A DNA stretch of 64,000 bases from Maribacter polysaccharolyticus (lineage in GTDB: Bacteria > Bacteroidota > Bacteroidia > Flavobacteriales > Flavobacteriaceae): assembly GCF_028882255.1 (NCBI RefSeq), contig NZ_JARBUY010000008.1:32834-96833 (forward strand), in the 5' to 3' direction. This document shows positions 9,624-17,332 of the stretch, in pieces; positions within the stretch are counted from its first letter, which is position 1; every line of letters begins with the position of its first letter. A program made the position numbers and the translations under genes. The notes under the pieces are model-generated. The model saw only the letters and a list, made by a program, of their open reading frames with translations. It ran no database searches and was not told the origin of the DNA.

Positions 9624-9884
9624 TCAATTCTTGATTTCTTTTTCGACCAATGCAATATAGGATTTCATCGCTTCTTCACGGCTTATATCCTTGGCTTGAA
9701 AAAGGGCATTCGCTTTAAAAGCATTGATTAGCGGGGTTTTACTTCCGGGGTTGTCAAAATTTTTATTCGCGATTTTGTAATAGGCATATAGTTTTAGCAA
9801 GAGATCTGCAGGAAGCGGTTCTGTGTAGGCGTTGACCACAGCCACGGCTTCATCAAATTCTTTACGTAAAGTCTCTTTCTTCAT
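9624..9884 (-). CDS. Acyl-CoA-binding protein
   Basis: Single ACBP domain of 86 aa, the standard length of this four-helix protein that binds medium- and long-chain acyl-CoA in the cytosol. Visible: LRKEFDEAVAVVN (helix 1), LLLKLYAYYKIAN (helix 2, equivalent to the conserved LKLYALYKQA) and a C-terminal REEAMKSYIALVEK helix. I chose the ATG at 9884 (MKKETL) over an upstream in-frame ATG at 9896 because it gives the family length. It overlaps the end of psd by 23 bases, so it is the last gene of the phospholipid operon, which fits acyl-CoA supply for membrane lipid synthesis. Confidence 0.88.
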   Translation of the reverse strand: MKKETLRKEFDEAVAVVNAYTEPLPADLLLKLYAYYKIANKNFDNPGSKTPLINAFKANALFQAKDISREEAMKSYIALVEKEIKN

Positions 9885-10542
9885 GTTTATCAACATAGGT
9901 AGCGATACAAGTTTTGGCTCCGACAACTTTTTGGTTCAGTTTTACGGTAATGGCACAATCCAAAGGTAACAATAAGTCTACCCTAGAACCAAATTTAATA
10001 AAACCAGAGTCTTCCCCTTGACTTACGCTTTCACCTTCCTCGGCATAATTTACGATTCTTCTTGCCATGGCGCCTGCTATTTGACGGTATAGGATTTTAC
10101 CGAATTTAGGGGTGTTGATGACCACTGTGGTGCGTTCATTGTCGGTACTCGATTTGGGATGCCATGCCACTAGGTATTTGCCTGGGTGGTATTTGGAATA
10201 TTTGATCGTACCACTAATGGGGTAGCGGGTTACATGTACATTGAAAGGGGACATGAAAATCGATACTTGGAGCCTTTTGTCATTGAAATATTCGGTTTCG
10301 AGAACCTCTTCGATCACAACGACCTTGCCATCGACCGGGGCCAGGATTTCATCAAAGAGATTATTCGCACTTCTTTTTGGGTTCCTGAAGAATTGTAGAA
10401 TCAGGATCAATACCAGCATTGAGAAGGCCTGAAGTCCCCAACGCAACCAGTCGTTGCCTACATAAAACCCTGAAAGTAGCACAATACCAACAACGATGGT
10501 AAAGGTGGTTAAGATTATCGTTTGGCCCTCTTTATGAAACAT
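9862..10542 (-). CDS. psd: Phosphatidylserine decarboxylase, short type
   Basis: Makes phosphatidylethanolamine from phosphatidylserine at the inner membrane. The 226 aa and the architecture are those of the short (archaeal-type) family. Two N-terminal hydrophobic segments (about 8-50) are followed by ILAPVDGKVV, FNVHVTRYPISG and YHPGKYLVAWHPKS. The autocleavage site is the GS of KFGSRVDLLLP near residue 190, where the Ser becomes the pyruvoyl group. The start overlaps the end of cdsA by 11 bases and the end overlaps the acyl-CoA-binding gene. CdsA makes the CDP-diacylglycerol that feeds the pathway; no pss gene lies in the window. Confidence 0.94.
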   Translation of the reverse strand: MFHKEGQTIILTTFTIVVGIVLLSGFYVGNDWLRWGLQAFSMLVLILILQFFRNPKRSANNLFDEILAPVDGKVVVIEEVLETEYFNDKRLQVSIFMSPFNVHVTRYPISGTIKYSKYHPGKYLVAWHPKSSTDNERTTVVINTPKFGKILYRQIAGAMARRIVNYAEEGESVSQGEDSGFIKFGSRVDLLLPLDCAITVKLNQKVVGAKTCIATYVDKHEERDFT

Positions 10543-11335
10543 AAGTGAAAATATTTAACGTTAAATAGGCAAAAGGGGCTGCAAAAACCATACTGTCAAG
10601 ACGATCAAGAAGACCGCCATGGCCGGGAATAATAGCCCCACTATCCTTTACCCCACTAGCTCTTTTGAATTTAGACTCTATCAAATCCCCAAGGGTGCCG
10701 AAAAGTACGATTATCCCAGCTAAGATCATCCATTGTATGGGGTCGATGATCGGTTCGCACCTACCAAGGAAATAAGCGGCGATCAATGTAAAGGCCAATC
10801 CGCCCAAAGCCCCTTCAACGGTTTTCTTGGGAGAGACCCTGGGAAATAATTTATTTCGACCTATTGTACTTCCTACCAGATACGCAAAAGAGTCATTGAC
10901 CCATATCAGGATAAAAATACCCATAATCAACAATTTGGCAAAATCGTTGTTTTTATACGGTATCATGGTTAGAAAGATACAGCCGCCACCGATATAAAAA
11001 AGACCAATGATAAACTTGTGATGAAATTTGAAGGGACGTTCTTTTTTCGAAAACAGGAAAAAGAGCAGGACAATGTTCGTTGAAATGGTAAGGAACATCA
11101 AGATATTGATCAACCACTTGTCATGTACCAAATAGATAAATGCCCACCACAAGGCCAAATAGGCTATAAAAATATGGTATCCTTTTAGGTGAACCAACCT
11201 TTTGAATTCATAGAGGCAGGCTAGTCCAAAAATCATGAACAGGAAATCGAAAGCATCCGAGCTCAGAAATACTGCTGATAGCAATAGAATGATGTAAACC
11301 GCTCCGGAAAGTGCCCTTCTTAAAACTTCTTTCAT
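10532..11335 (-). CDS. cdsA: Phosphatidate cytidylyltransferase (CDP-diacylglycerol synthase)
   Basis: Integral membrane enzyme converting phosphatidate and CTP into CDP-diacylglycerol, the branch point of phospholipid synthesis. The 267 aa carry about seven or eight hydrophobic segments. The family signature is complete near the C-terminus: SKFKRASGVKDSG, then HGGLLDRLDSMVF, with the Lys and Asp residues that bind the metal-CTP. The start lies one base after the LUD gene stop and the end overlaps psd, so the genes are tightly co-translated. Confidence 0.96.
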   Translation of the reverse strand: MKEVLRRALSGAVYIILLLSAVFLSSDAFDFLFMIFGLACLYEFKRLVHLKGYHIFIAYLALWWAFIYLVHDKWLINILMFLTISTNIVLLFFLFSKKERPFKFHHKFIIGLFYIGGGCIFLTMIPYKNNDFAKLLIMGIFILIWVNDSFAYLVGSTIGRNKLFPRVSPKKTVEGALGGLAFTLIAAYFLGRCEPIIDPIQWMILAGIIVLFGTLGDLIESKFKRASGVKDSGAIIPGHGGLLDRLDSMVFAAPFAYLTLNIFTYVS

Positions 11336-11336
11336 A

Positions 11337-11948
11337 CTAAAGATCTTCCAAAAGTAAAAGATAGAGATTTTTGGAGCTACTACCGTAGGTTAAAAAGTCA
11401 TCAGAATTTTCGTTTGTTGCTTTAAAGTGTTTCAGGGTGGTGATATTGGCCGGAATACTATGGCCGTATTTTTTCTTTATTTTCTTAAGGCCTTCCCCAA
11501 TGGACTCCACTAATTGGCTTGTTGTTGCAAATACGATGATGTTATCGGGTAATTCGTAAAGTTTCTTTTCCATCAATTGGTTTGAACAGACTAAAATAGA
11601 TCCGTTTTGGGCAATAAGGTGTTCGCAGGTCGTAAAGAATACTTCACTTTCCTTCGTATTGTCGGTGAATGTTATTTGTTCTTTGGAAAACCTATCCTTT
11701 AGCATGGGGTTCATTGTAAAGAAGGGATGGTTTTCCCAATTATTTTCAAGTACAATGTTATGGAGTGCTTCGGATGTTTCTTGGAATGAATCACAATAGA
11801 TGAATTTACCCCCATTTTTTTTAAAATAAATGGTGAATTTTTCATCAACAGGAATATTCAAATCAGGCATATGAACCCCTCGTGTTTCCACGGTTTCTTT
11901 GGTAACCTTTTTTTTGCCGCCTCCGAATAGTTTATCAAATAGCCCCAT
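11337..11948 (-). CDS. LUD-domain protein
   Basis: 203 aa. The C-terminal two thirds match the LUD (LutB/LutC, DUF162) fold: FFTTCEHLIAQNGSILV, LPDNIIVFATTSQLVESIGEGL and a final LYLLLLEDL. The N-terminus is short and basic (MGLFDKLFGGGKKK), possibly a membrane-associating amphipathic stretch. True LutC proteins act in lactate oxidation with LutA and LutB, which are absent here, so the function is open. Placement between ftsH and cdsA in the same operon suggests a link to membrane homeostasis rather than lactate use, which is inference. A perfect 17-bp hairpin lies 20 bases before the start. Confidence 0.8.
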   Translation of the reverse strand: MGLFDKLFGGGKKKVTKETVETRGVHMPDLNIPVDEKFTIYFKKNGGKFIYCDSFQETSEALHNIVLENNWENHPFFTMNPMLKDRFSKEQITFTDNTKESEVFFTTCEHLIAQNGSILVCSNQLMEKKLYELPDNIIVFATTSQLVESIGEGLKKIKKKYGHSIPANITTLKHFKATNENSDDFLTYGSSSKNLYLLLLEDL

Positions 11949-11968
11949 TAATGTGATTAAAGTGTTCT

Positions 11969-12006
11969 ACAGCCCCCTGTTTTCCCAAAGGAAAACAGGG
12001 GGCTGT
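11969..12006. terminator. Perfect 17-bp hairpin between ftsH and the LUD gene
   Basis: Inverted repeat 11969-11985 / 11990-12006 with no mismatch and a 4-base loop. The GC-rich core is CCCCC/GGGGG. Neither side has a long T run (TAGAACACTTTAAT follows on the minus strand). It begins 14 bases after the ftsH stop and ends 20 bases before the LUD ATG. It could be an incomplete terminator, an RNA-processing or stability element, or a palindromic repeat. Confidence 0.7.
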
Positions 12007-12020
12007 AAAATCGGGTTTAT

Positions 12021-14033
12021 TTATTTTTCCTTGTTTTCTGTTTCTTCTTCCTCTACAATGGTTTCTTTATCCTTGGCTTCGGTTTCTTCATTCACTTCTT
12101 GCCCTTTGCCATCGAAATGTTTGTCAAAAGGCCTTCTTCCAAAAATCTTTTCCAAATCTTCCTTAAAAATAACCTCTTTTTCCAAAAGACGTTCGGCCAA
12201 TTCAATAAGTTTATCCTTGTTGTCATCCAGTACTTGGATGGCCCGCTTGTATTGTTCTTCTATGATTTTCGAAATTTCGGTATCGATTTTTTGCGCCGTC
12301 TCCTCGCTATAAGGTTTGGTGAACCCGTATTCGTTCTGGCCCGAGGAATCGTAATAGGTTAGGTTCCCTATTTCTTCATTTAAACCATATACGGTTACCA
12401 TGGCCCTTGCCTGTTTGGTGACTTTTTCCAAATCGCTTAAGGCACCTGTGGATATTTTGTCGAAAATCACTTTTTCAGCGGCCCTTCCCCCGAGGGTGGC
12501 ACACATTTCATCCTTCATTTGTTCGGGTCGGACGATCAGTCTTTCTTCGGGTAAATACCAAGCGGCTCCCAAGGATTGGCCCCTAGGTACAATGGTCACC
12601 TTGACCAGTGGTGCTGCGTGTTCGAGCATCCAACTAACCGTGGCATGACCGGCTTCGTGATAGGCAATGGTCTTTTTCTCACCGGCCGTAATGATCTTGT
12701 TCTTTTTCTCCAATCCGCCGACAATACGATCCACCGCATCGAGAAAGTCTTGTTTGCTAACCGCTTTTTTCTCTTTTCGAGCGGCGATTAGGGCAGCTTC
12801 GTTACATACGTTGGCAATATCGGCACCTGAGAAACCGGGGGTTTGACGTGCCAAGAAATCCAAGTCCAAGGTTTCAGCGGTCTTGATGGGCCTTAGGTGG
12901 ACTTCAAAAATTTCTTTTCGTTCGCGAATATCGGGTAGATCTACATAAATCTGTCTGTCAAAACGACCTGCCCTCATCAAGGCCTTGTCCAATACATCCG
13001 CCCTGTTGGTTGCAGCAAGTACGATTACATTGGTATTGGTTCCGAAACCATCCATTTCGGTCAATAATTGGTTAAGGGTATTTTCACGTTCATCATTTGA
13101 TCCCGTGAAATTGTTTTTTCCCCTGGCCCTACCTATGGCATCAATTTCATCGATAAATATAATCGCTGGGGATTTGTCTTTGGCCTGTTTAAAAAGGTCA
13201 CGTACCCTAGAAGCCCCTACACCAACGAACATCTCGACAAAATCCGATCCTGAAAGGGAGAAAAACGGAACTTTGGCTTCACCGGCAACCGCTTTTGCCA
13301 ATAAGGTCTTACCTGTCCCTGGAGGGCCTACCAATAAGGCTCCTTTCGGAATCTTACCCCCTAAAGAGGTGTACTTATCCGGGTTTCTAAGAAACTCCAC
13401 GATTTCTTCCACTTCCTCTTTGGCACCTTCCAATCCGGCAACATCCTTGAAAGAAGTACGGGTATCGGTTTTTTCATCGAACAGTTTGGCCTTTGATTTT
13501 CCGATATTGAAAATCTGGCCTCCAGCACCACCGCCGCCGCCACCGGACATACGTCGCATGAGGTAGATCCAAATCCCTATGATCAATACGAAAGGAAGTA
13601 TACCCAGTAATAGATCCCCTAAAATATTCGACTCTTTATCGAACTCCACTATGGTATCCAGGTTTTCATCCTTTTTGATTTCGGTGATCTCATTTTGGAA
13701 AATCTGTAGATCCCCGTAATCCAAAATATATTGGGGGACCGCACCCGTAGTAGGTAACAAGGGCTTTTCCGCTACATCTTTATGGACTTCTTTCCTTAAA
13801 GCCTCATCCGTAAGGAAAACCTTGGCCTGGTTGGTATTGGTAATGATGAGTATCTTACTGATATCGCCGTTCCTAAGGTACTCCTGTAATTCGGAAGTAG
13901 TCGTTTTTTTGGTATTGGCGAGATTGCCACCGCCAATGAATTGAAACCCAATAAGAAATACTGCAATAAGTCCGTAAATCCACCAAGAACTGAATTTTGG
14001 TTTTTTGGGTGTTGTATTGTTGTCTTTTGCCAT
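12021..14033 (-). CDS. ftsH: ATP-dependent zinc metalloprotease FtsH
   Basis: Membrane-anchored AAA+ protease of 670 aa that degrades misassembled membrane proteins and short-lived regulators. Order seen: first transmembrane helix (about 15-32), periplasmic domain, second helix (about 140-160), a glycine-rich linker (SGGGGGGAGG), the AAA domain with Walker A GPPGTGKT (about 238-245), Walker B IIFIDEIDAIG and second-region-of-homology RAGRFDRQI, then the zinc site HEAGH (about 459-463) in the peptidase domain. The C-terminal tail is very acidic (EEEETENKEK). It follows rsfS by 9 bases. Confidence 0.98.
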   Translation of the reverse strand: MAKDNNTTPKKPKFSSWWIYGLIAVFLIGFQFIGGGNLANTKKTTTSELQEYLRNGDISKILIITNTNQAKVFLTDEALRKEVHKDVAEKPLLPTTGAVPQYILDYGDLQIFQNEITEIKKDENLDTIVEFDKESNILGDLLLGILPFVLIIGIWIYLMRRMSGGGGGGAGGQIFNIGKSKAKLFDEKTDTRTSFKDVAGLEGAKEEVEEIVEFLRNPDKYTSLGGKIPKGALLVGPPGTGKTLLAKAVAGEAKVPFFSLSGSDFVEMFVGVGASRVRDLFKQAKDKSPAIIFIDEIDAIGRARGKNNFTGSNDERENTLNQLLTEMDGFGTNTNVIVLAATNRADVLDKALMRAGRFDRQIYVDLPDIRERKEIFEVHLRPIKTAETLDLDFLARQTPGFSGADIANVCNEAALIAARKEKKAVSKQDFLDAVDRIVGGLEKKNKIITAGEKKTIAYHEAGHATVSWMLEHAAPLVKVTIVPRGQSLGAAWYLPEERLIVRPEQMKDEMCATLGGRAAEKVIFDKISTGALSDLEKVTKQARAMVTVYGLNEEIGNLTYYDSSGQNEYGFTKPYSEETAQKIDTEISKIIEEQYKRAIQVLDDNKDKLIELAERLLEKEVIFKEDLEKIFGRRPFDKHFDGKGQEVNEETEAKDKETIVEEEETENKEK

Positions 14034-14042
14034 TATTTTTTT

Positions 14043-14420
14043 TTACTGATTTATACTACTTTCCACTGTGGTGAATTTTGCATCGCCCCAAAGTCCTTCT
14101 ATATCGTAGTATTCTCTAATTTGTTTTTGGAATAGGTGAACGACGACATTGACATAATCCATCAAGACCCATTCAGCATTTTCTTGCCCTTCAACATGCC
14201 AAGGCTTGTCCTTGGTGGCCTTACTAACTGTTTTTTGGATAGATCCAACAATGGCGTTCACATGGGTGTTTGAAGTACCATCGCATATTATGAAGTAATC
14301 ACATACGGTGTTTTCAATTTCCCTTAAATCAAGTAAAGTTATATTTTGACCTTTTACTTCTTCGATTCCTGCTAAAATCAATGCTATTAACTCGTCTGCA
14401 CTAGCTTTCTTTTTTTGCAT
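14043..14420 (-). CDS. rsfS: Ribosome silencing factor RsfS
   Basis: 125-aa RsfS/YbeB (Iojap) family protein, which binds uL14 of the 50S subunit and blocks subunit joining when nutrients are scarce. Typical elements are KGQNITLLDLREIENTVCDY, FIICDGTSNTHVNAI and VLMDYVNVVVHLF, with the C-terminal YYDIEGLWGDA. It is the first gene of the minus-strand run rsfS-ftsH-LUD-cdsA-psd-ACBP. On the minus strand a TAACTTTG (14447-14440) 20 bases upstream fits the -7 element, but I see no good -33 partner. Confidence 0.95.
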   Translation of the reverse strand: MQKKKASADELIALILAGIEEVKGQNITLLDLREIENTVCDYFIICDGTSNTHVNAIVGSIQKTVSKATKDKPWHVEGQENAEWVLMDYVNVVVHLFQKQIREYYDIEGLWGDAKFTTVESSINQ

Positions 14421-14518
14421 TCAAAAGTTTTAATTTCTACAAAGTTATTATTTTTTTGTTCTTTTATCCTTAAAAAAATTAACAATAGGTGTTACACGCT
14501 TTTCTAAGGTAGGATAAG

Positions 14519-15247
14519 ATGATAATCAAACTTGGTGCCACGCCCTCTACAAACTTGTACTTAAGGCAATTAATGAATGAAAGACCCTTGGACGATTTTA
14601 CGATAGTTGTGGCCCGTGAACAAACCCTGGGAAGGGGGCAAATGGGGACGACTTGGGAGGCGGAAGCAGGTAAAAACCTGACATTCAGTGTTTTAAAGCG
14701 ATTGGATATGCTCGAAATGACCAATCCTTTCGTGTTGAATATGTGTGTTTCCTTAGCGGTTTTCAATACTTTGACCAATTTAAATATACCTGATCTACGG
14801 GTTAAATGGCCAAACGACATTCTGTCAGGACATTCGAAAATTTGTGGAATTTTAATTGAAAATATTTTATCCGGAAATCGATTGGTTTCCTCCGTTATCG
14901 GAATTGGATTGAATGTGAACCAAAAAACGTTCAAAAATCTTCCGAATGTTTCGTCACTTTCCATATTGAGTGGCAAAATGTTCGATCTTGATGAGTTGGT
15001 GGTCTTGTTTCGCGATGCCTTGAAAACCGCTTTTTCCGATTTAGAGCAAAAAGGTACTGCCTATGTTAAGCAAAGTTACGAAAGGGTATTGTTCAGAAAG
15101 GATAAACCCTCTACGTTCAAAGATGCCGAAGGCACCGTATTCATGGGGTTCATCCGAGGGGTCTCCAAACAAGGCAAATTAATGGTAGCCCTTGAGGACG
15201 AGGTCCTAAAGGAGTATAATATGAAAGAAATCAGTTTGATGTATTAA
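14519..15247 (+). CDS. birA: Biotin--[acetyl-CoA carboxylase] ligase
   Basis: 242 aa, catalytic biotin protein ligase that activates biotin with ATP and attaches it to the carboxylase carrier protein. Visible: the start LGATPSTNLYLRQL, the biotinyl-AMP loop GRGQMGTTWEAEAGKN (about 39-54), LRVKWPNDIL with the catalytic Lys (about 98-107) and SVIGIGLNVNQ. There is no N-terminal helix-turn-helix, so this is the monofunctional form without repressor activity. It is divergent from rsfS across about 100 bases. The SRPBCC gene on the opposite strand ends 8 bases after its stop. Confidence 0.95.
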   Translation: MIIKLGATPSTNLYLRQLMNERPLDDFTIVVAREQTLGRGQMGTTWEAEAGKNLTFSVLKRLDMLEMTNPFVLNMCVSLAVFNTLTNLNIPDLRVKWPNDILSGHSKICGILIENILSGNRLVSSVIGIGLNVNQKTFKNLPNVSSLSILSGKMFDLDELVVLFRDALKTAFSDLEQKGTAYVKQSYERVLFRKDKPSTFKDAEGTVFMGFIRGVSKQGKLMVALEDEVLKEYNMKEISLMY

Positions 15248-15254
15248 GGCCGCT

Positions 15255-15647
15255 TTATAGCGTGCCCAGGTTATCTGATAATGTACCCATGAAATTGGTT
15301 ATGGGTTTTTTGATCATCATGGCCATCATGGCATTGAATTCACCGCTGAAACTCAAATTGACCTCACAGGAATTTTCATTCAGCGCAACTATATCGGTCG
15401 TTAGGGTAAAAGGAAGTTTGTCACTGGCGGCACCCAATACGATTTTTTGGTGTGGTGTCTGCTCCTTGCGTTCCAATACGATCTCAGGCATTCCCTTAAG
15501 GGCAAAAAGAAACCGATCATCATTCAAGACCGCGAACTTTTCAATGTTTTCGGGCATAAGTTTCTCAAAGTTCTGAAGATCGGTAAGAAATTCATAAACT
15601 TCCTTTGCGCTTTTGTTGATGGTATTTTTAGGCGTTTCTATATGCAT
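15255..15647 (-). CDS. SRPBCC (START-like) family protein
   Basis: 130 aa with the helix-grip fold pattern of polyketide-cyclase/START-like proteins: an N-terminal strand then SAKEVYEFLTDLQNFEKLMP, alternating beta strands and a long C-terminal helix. These proteins make a hydrophobic pocket for a lipid or other ligand; the ligand is unknown here. It begins 10 bases after the pyrE stop, so it is co-transcribed with pyrE, a placement I associate with Flavobacteriaceae in general. No link to pyrimidine synthesis can be shown. Confidence 0.78.
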   Translation of the reverse strand: MHIETPKNTINKSAKEVYEFLTDLQNFEKLMPENIEKFAVLNDDRFLFALKGMPEIVLERKEQTPHQKIVLGAASDKLPFTLTTDIVALNENSCEVNLSFSGEFNAMMAMMIKKPITNFMGTLSDNLGTL

Positions 15648-15657
15648 GTCGAATCGA

Positions 15658-16299
15658 TTATTTGTTCCATTGGGAAGGGTCTTTACGCCATTCCAAAAGG
15701 GTGTTGAGTTGATCTTCCTTGATGTAGCCGGTCTCTGATGCTTGTTTTATTAAATGGGCATAGTCCGAAAGGGTGTGGAGTTCAAGTCCGGTTTTTTCAA
15801 AATTGATGGTCGCAGCGTCAAATCCATAGGTGAATATGGCTAGCATACCTTTGATGTTCGCTCCAGCGTTCGAAAGGGCATTGGCCGCATTCAGGCTGCT
15901 TTTGCCGGTACTGATCAAATCTTCTATGATCACCACACTTTGGCCATCTTCCAATAGTCCTTCGATCTGATTTTGGCGTCCGTGGGATTTTGGCTCCGGG
16001 CGAACATAAATAAAAGGGAGTCCCAGGTAATCGGCCACCAAGGCCCCTATACCTATGGCCCCGGTAGCTACCCCTGCGATTACATCGGGTTTGCCATATA
16101 GGGCTTCAACCTGTTTTGCCATTTCCTCCCGCACAAAATTTCTTATGGATGGGTAGGATAGGATAATTCTATTATCACAATAAATCGGGGATTTCCAACC
16201 CGAAGCCCATGTAAAAGGATTTTCGGGTTTCAACTTTATTGCATTAATTTGCAACAGAAGCTCTGCAGTCTTTTTTGCCGTGTTTTTATCTAAAACCAT
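15658..16299 (-). CDS. pyrE: Orotate phosphoribosyltransferase
   Basis: Adds the phosphoribosyl group of PRPP to orotate in UMP synthesis. From the ATG at 16299 the protein is 213 aa, a normal length. Seen: FTWASGWKSPIYCDNR (orotate-binding flap region), ATGAIGIGALVA, the catalytic loop YVRPEPKSHGRQNQIEG and the PRPP motif VVIIEDLISTGKSS. I rejected longer upstream starts because they would extend into the divergent NUDIX gene and add nothing conserved. The two start codons are only 7 bases apart. Confidence 0.95.
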   Translation of the reverse strand: MVLDKNTAKKTAELLLQINAIKLKPENPFTWASGWKSPIYCDNRIILSYPSIRNFVREEMAKQVEALYGKPDVIAGVATGAIGIGALVADYLGLPFIYVRPEPKSHGRQNQIEGLLEDGQSVVIIEDLISTGKSSLNAANALSNAGANIKGMLAIFTYGFDAATINFEKTGLELHTLSDYAHLIKQASETGYIKEDQLNTLLEWRKDPSQWNK

Positions 16300-16306
16300 T
16301 TCGCAA

Positions 16307-16894
16307 ATGTATAAAGTTTTTGTTAAAGAACTGCCCCTGATCTTGACAAATGAATTGTCGGATATTGCCAATAGTAAATATTTTTTGTTGAATAATGGTT
16401 CTGTCCGTGAGGCTATAGAAGCTTTGGCTAAGAAAAAGTTGGGTCAAGCTTACATCTACCATCCCAATCATGAAGAGATCCTCAAAAAATTCTGCAAGAC
16501 CATTCCCAAAGAAATCGCTGCCGGTGGGGTTGTGACCAATTCCGAAGGGAAAGTGCTATTTATTTACAGAAATGATAAATGGGATTTGCCAAAAGGTAAA
16601 TTGGATAAGGGAGAAACCATTGAGGAATGTGCGGTTAGGGAAGTCATGGAAGAGACGGGAGTTCAAAAATTGAAGATCGAGAACTTTTTGAAAACCACCT
16701 ATCACATTTTTAAGCGCAACGGTAAATATAAGTTGAAAGAAGTGCATTGGTTCGCAATGAAGACCTCCTATAATGGTGAATTGGTAGGTCAGGAAGACGA
16801 GGGGATCCAAAAGGTGAAATGGAAGGGACCAAAGAAAATCAAAAAGGCACTTGAGAATTCATATACGAATATAAAATCGTTGTTCGGTGAGTAG
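16307..16894 (+). CDS. NUDIX hydrolase
   Basis: 195 aa. The NUDIX box reads G-x5-E-x7-REVMEETG-V (GKLDKGETIEECAV then REVMEETGV, about 101-123), complete with the metal-binding glutamates, so the protein should hydrolyse a nucleoside diphosphate linked to some moiety. An extra N-terminal region of about 75 residues precedes the NUDIX domain. The substrate is unknown; a lysine-rich C-terminus gives no hint. It is divergent from pyrE with 7 bases between start codons, so its promoter must lie inside pyrE unless it is leaderless. Confidence 0.9.
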   Translation: MYKVFVKELPLILTNELSDIANSKYFLLNNGSVREAIEALAKKKLGQAYIYHPNHEEILKKFCKTIPKEIAAGGVVTNSEGKVLFIYRNDKWDLPKGKLDKGETIEECAVREVMEETGVQKLKIENFLKTTYHIFKRNGKYKLKEVHWFAMKTSYNGELVGQEDEGIQKVKWKGPKKIKKALENSYTNIKSLFGE

Positions 16895-16924
16895 GTAGTC
16901 CACACTACCGAGTTTCCGTGTTCT

Positions 16925-17332
16925 TTATGCTACAGGTCGGGTTATTTCAACTATTCTTTCCTTGGTTATCGGTTTGTTGTTGAACCGGATCAGATGATGG
17001 GTTTTTTTCTTGTAAAATTCCCAATTCTCATAGTCGACAGGGTCTATGGATGAGGTGACGATGTTTATGATAATGGTTTCCTTTATAGGGAGTTCAACGA
17101 ATTCGGCCAAGAATTGCCAACCATCCATGATGGGCATATTGATATCCAGGAAAATAACTTCCGGGGTCTTTTCTGCTGCATCGATGATCTTCTTTATACT
17201 GTCAATAGCGAGTTGACCATTGACATGGGTGCTGATCGAATTGAACGTTACTGAGGTATCCAACATTTTTCGAATGCCGAAAACGGTGATCGGATCATCA
17301 TCCACAATGAAGATGGAATTAATTTTTTTCAT
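16925..17332 (-). CDS. Single-domain response regulator (CheY-like receiver)
   Basis: 135 aa, only a receiver domain. Acidic triad residues are in FIVDDDP, the phosphoacceptor Asp in VIFLDINMPIMDGWQF (near residue 60), the switch Ser/Thr in NIVTSS and the conserved Lys-Pro in FNNKPIT. I used the ATG at 17332; an upstream ATG at 17365 would overlap the kinase by 47 bases. It overlaps the end of the multi-PAS kinase by 14 bases, so the two are surely a pair. With no output domain it must act by protein contact, as a phosphorelay intermediate or like CheY. Confidence 0.92.
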   Translation of the reverse strand: MKKINSIFIVDDDPITVFGIRKMLDTSVTFNSISTHVNGQLAIDSIKKIIDAAEKTPEVIFLDINMPIMDGWQFLAEFVELPIKETIIINIVTSSIDPVDYENWEFYKKKTHHLIRFNNKPITKERIVEITRPVA

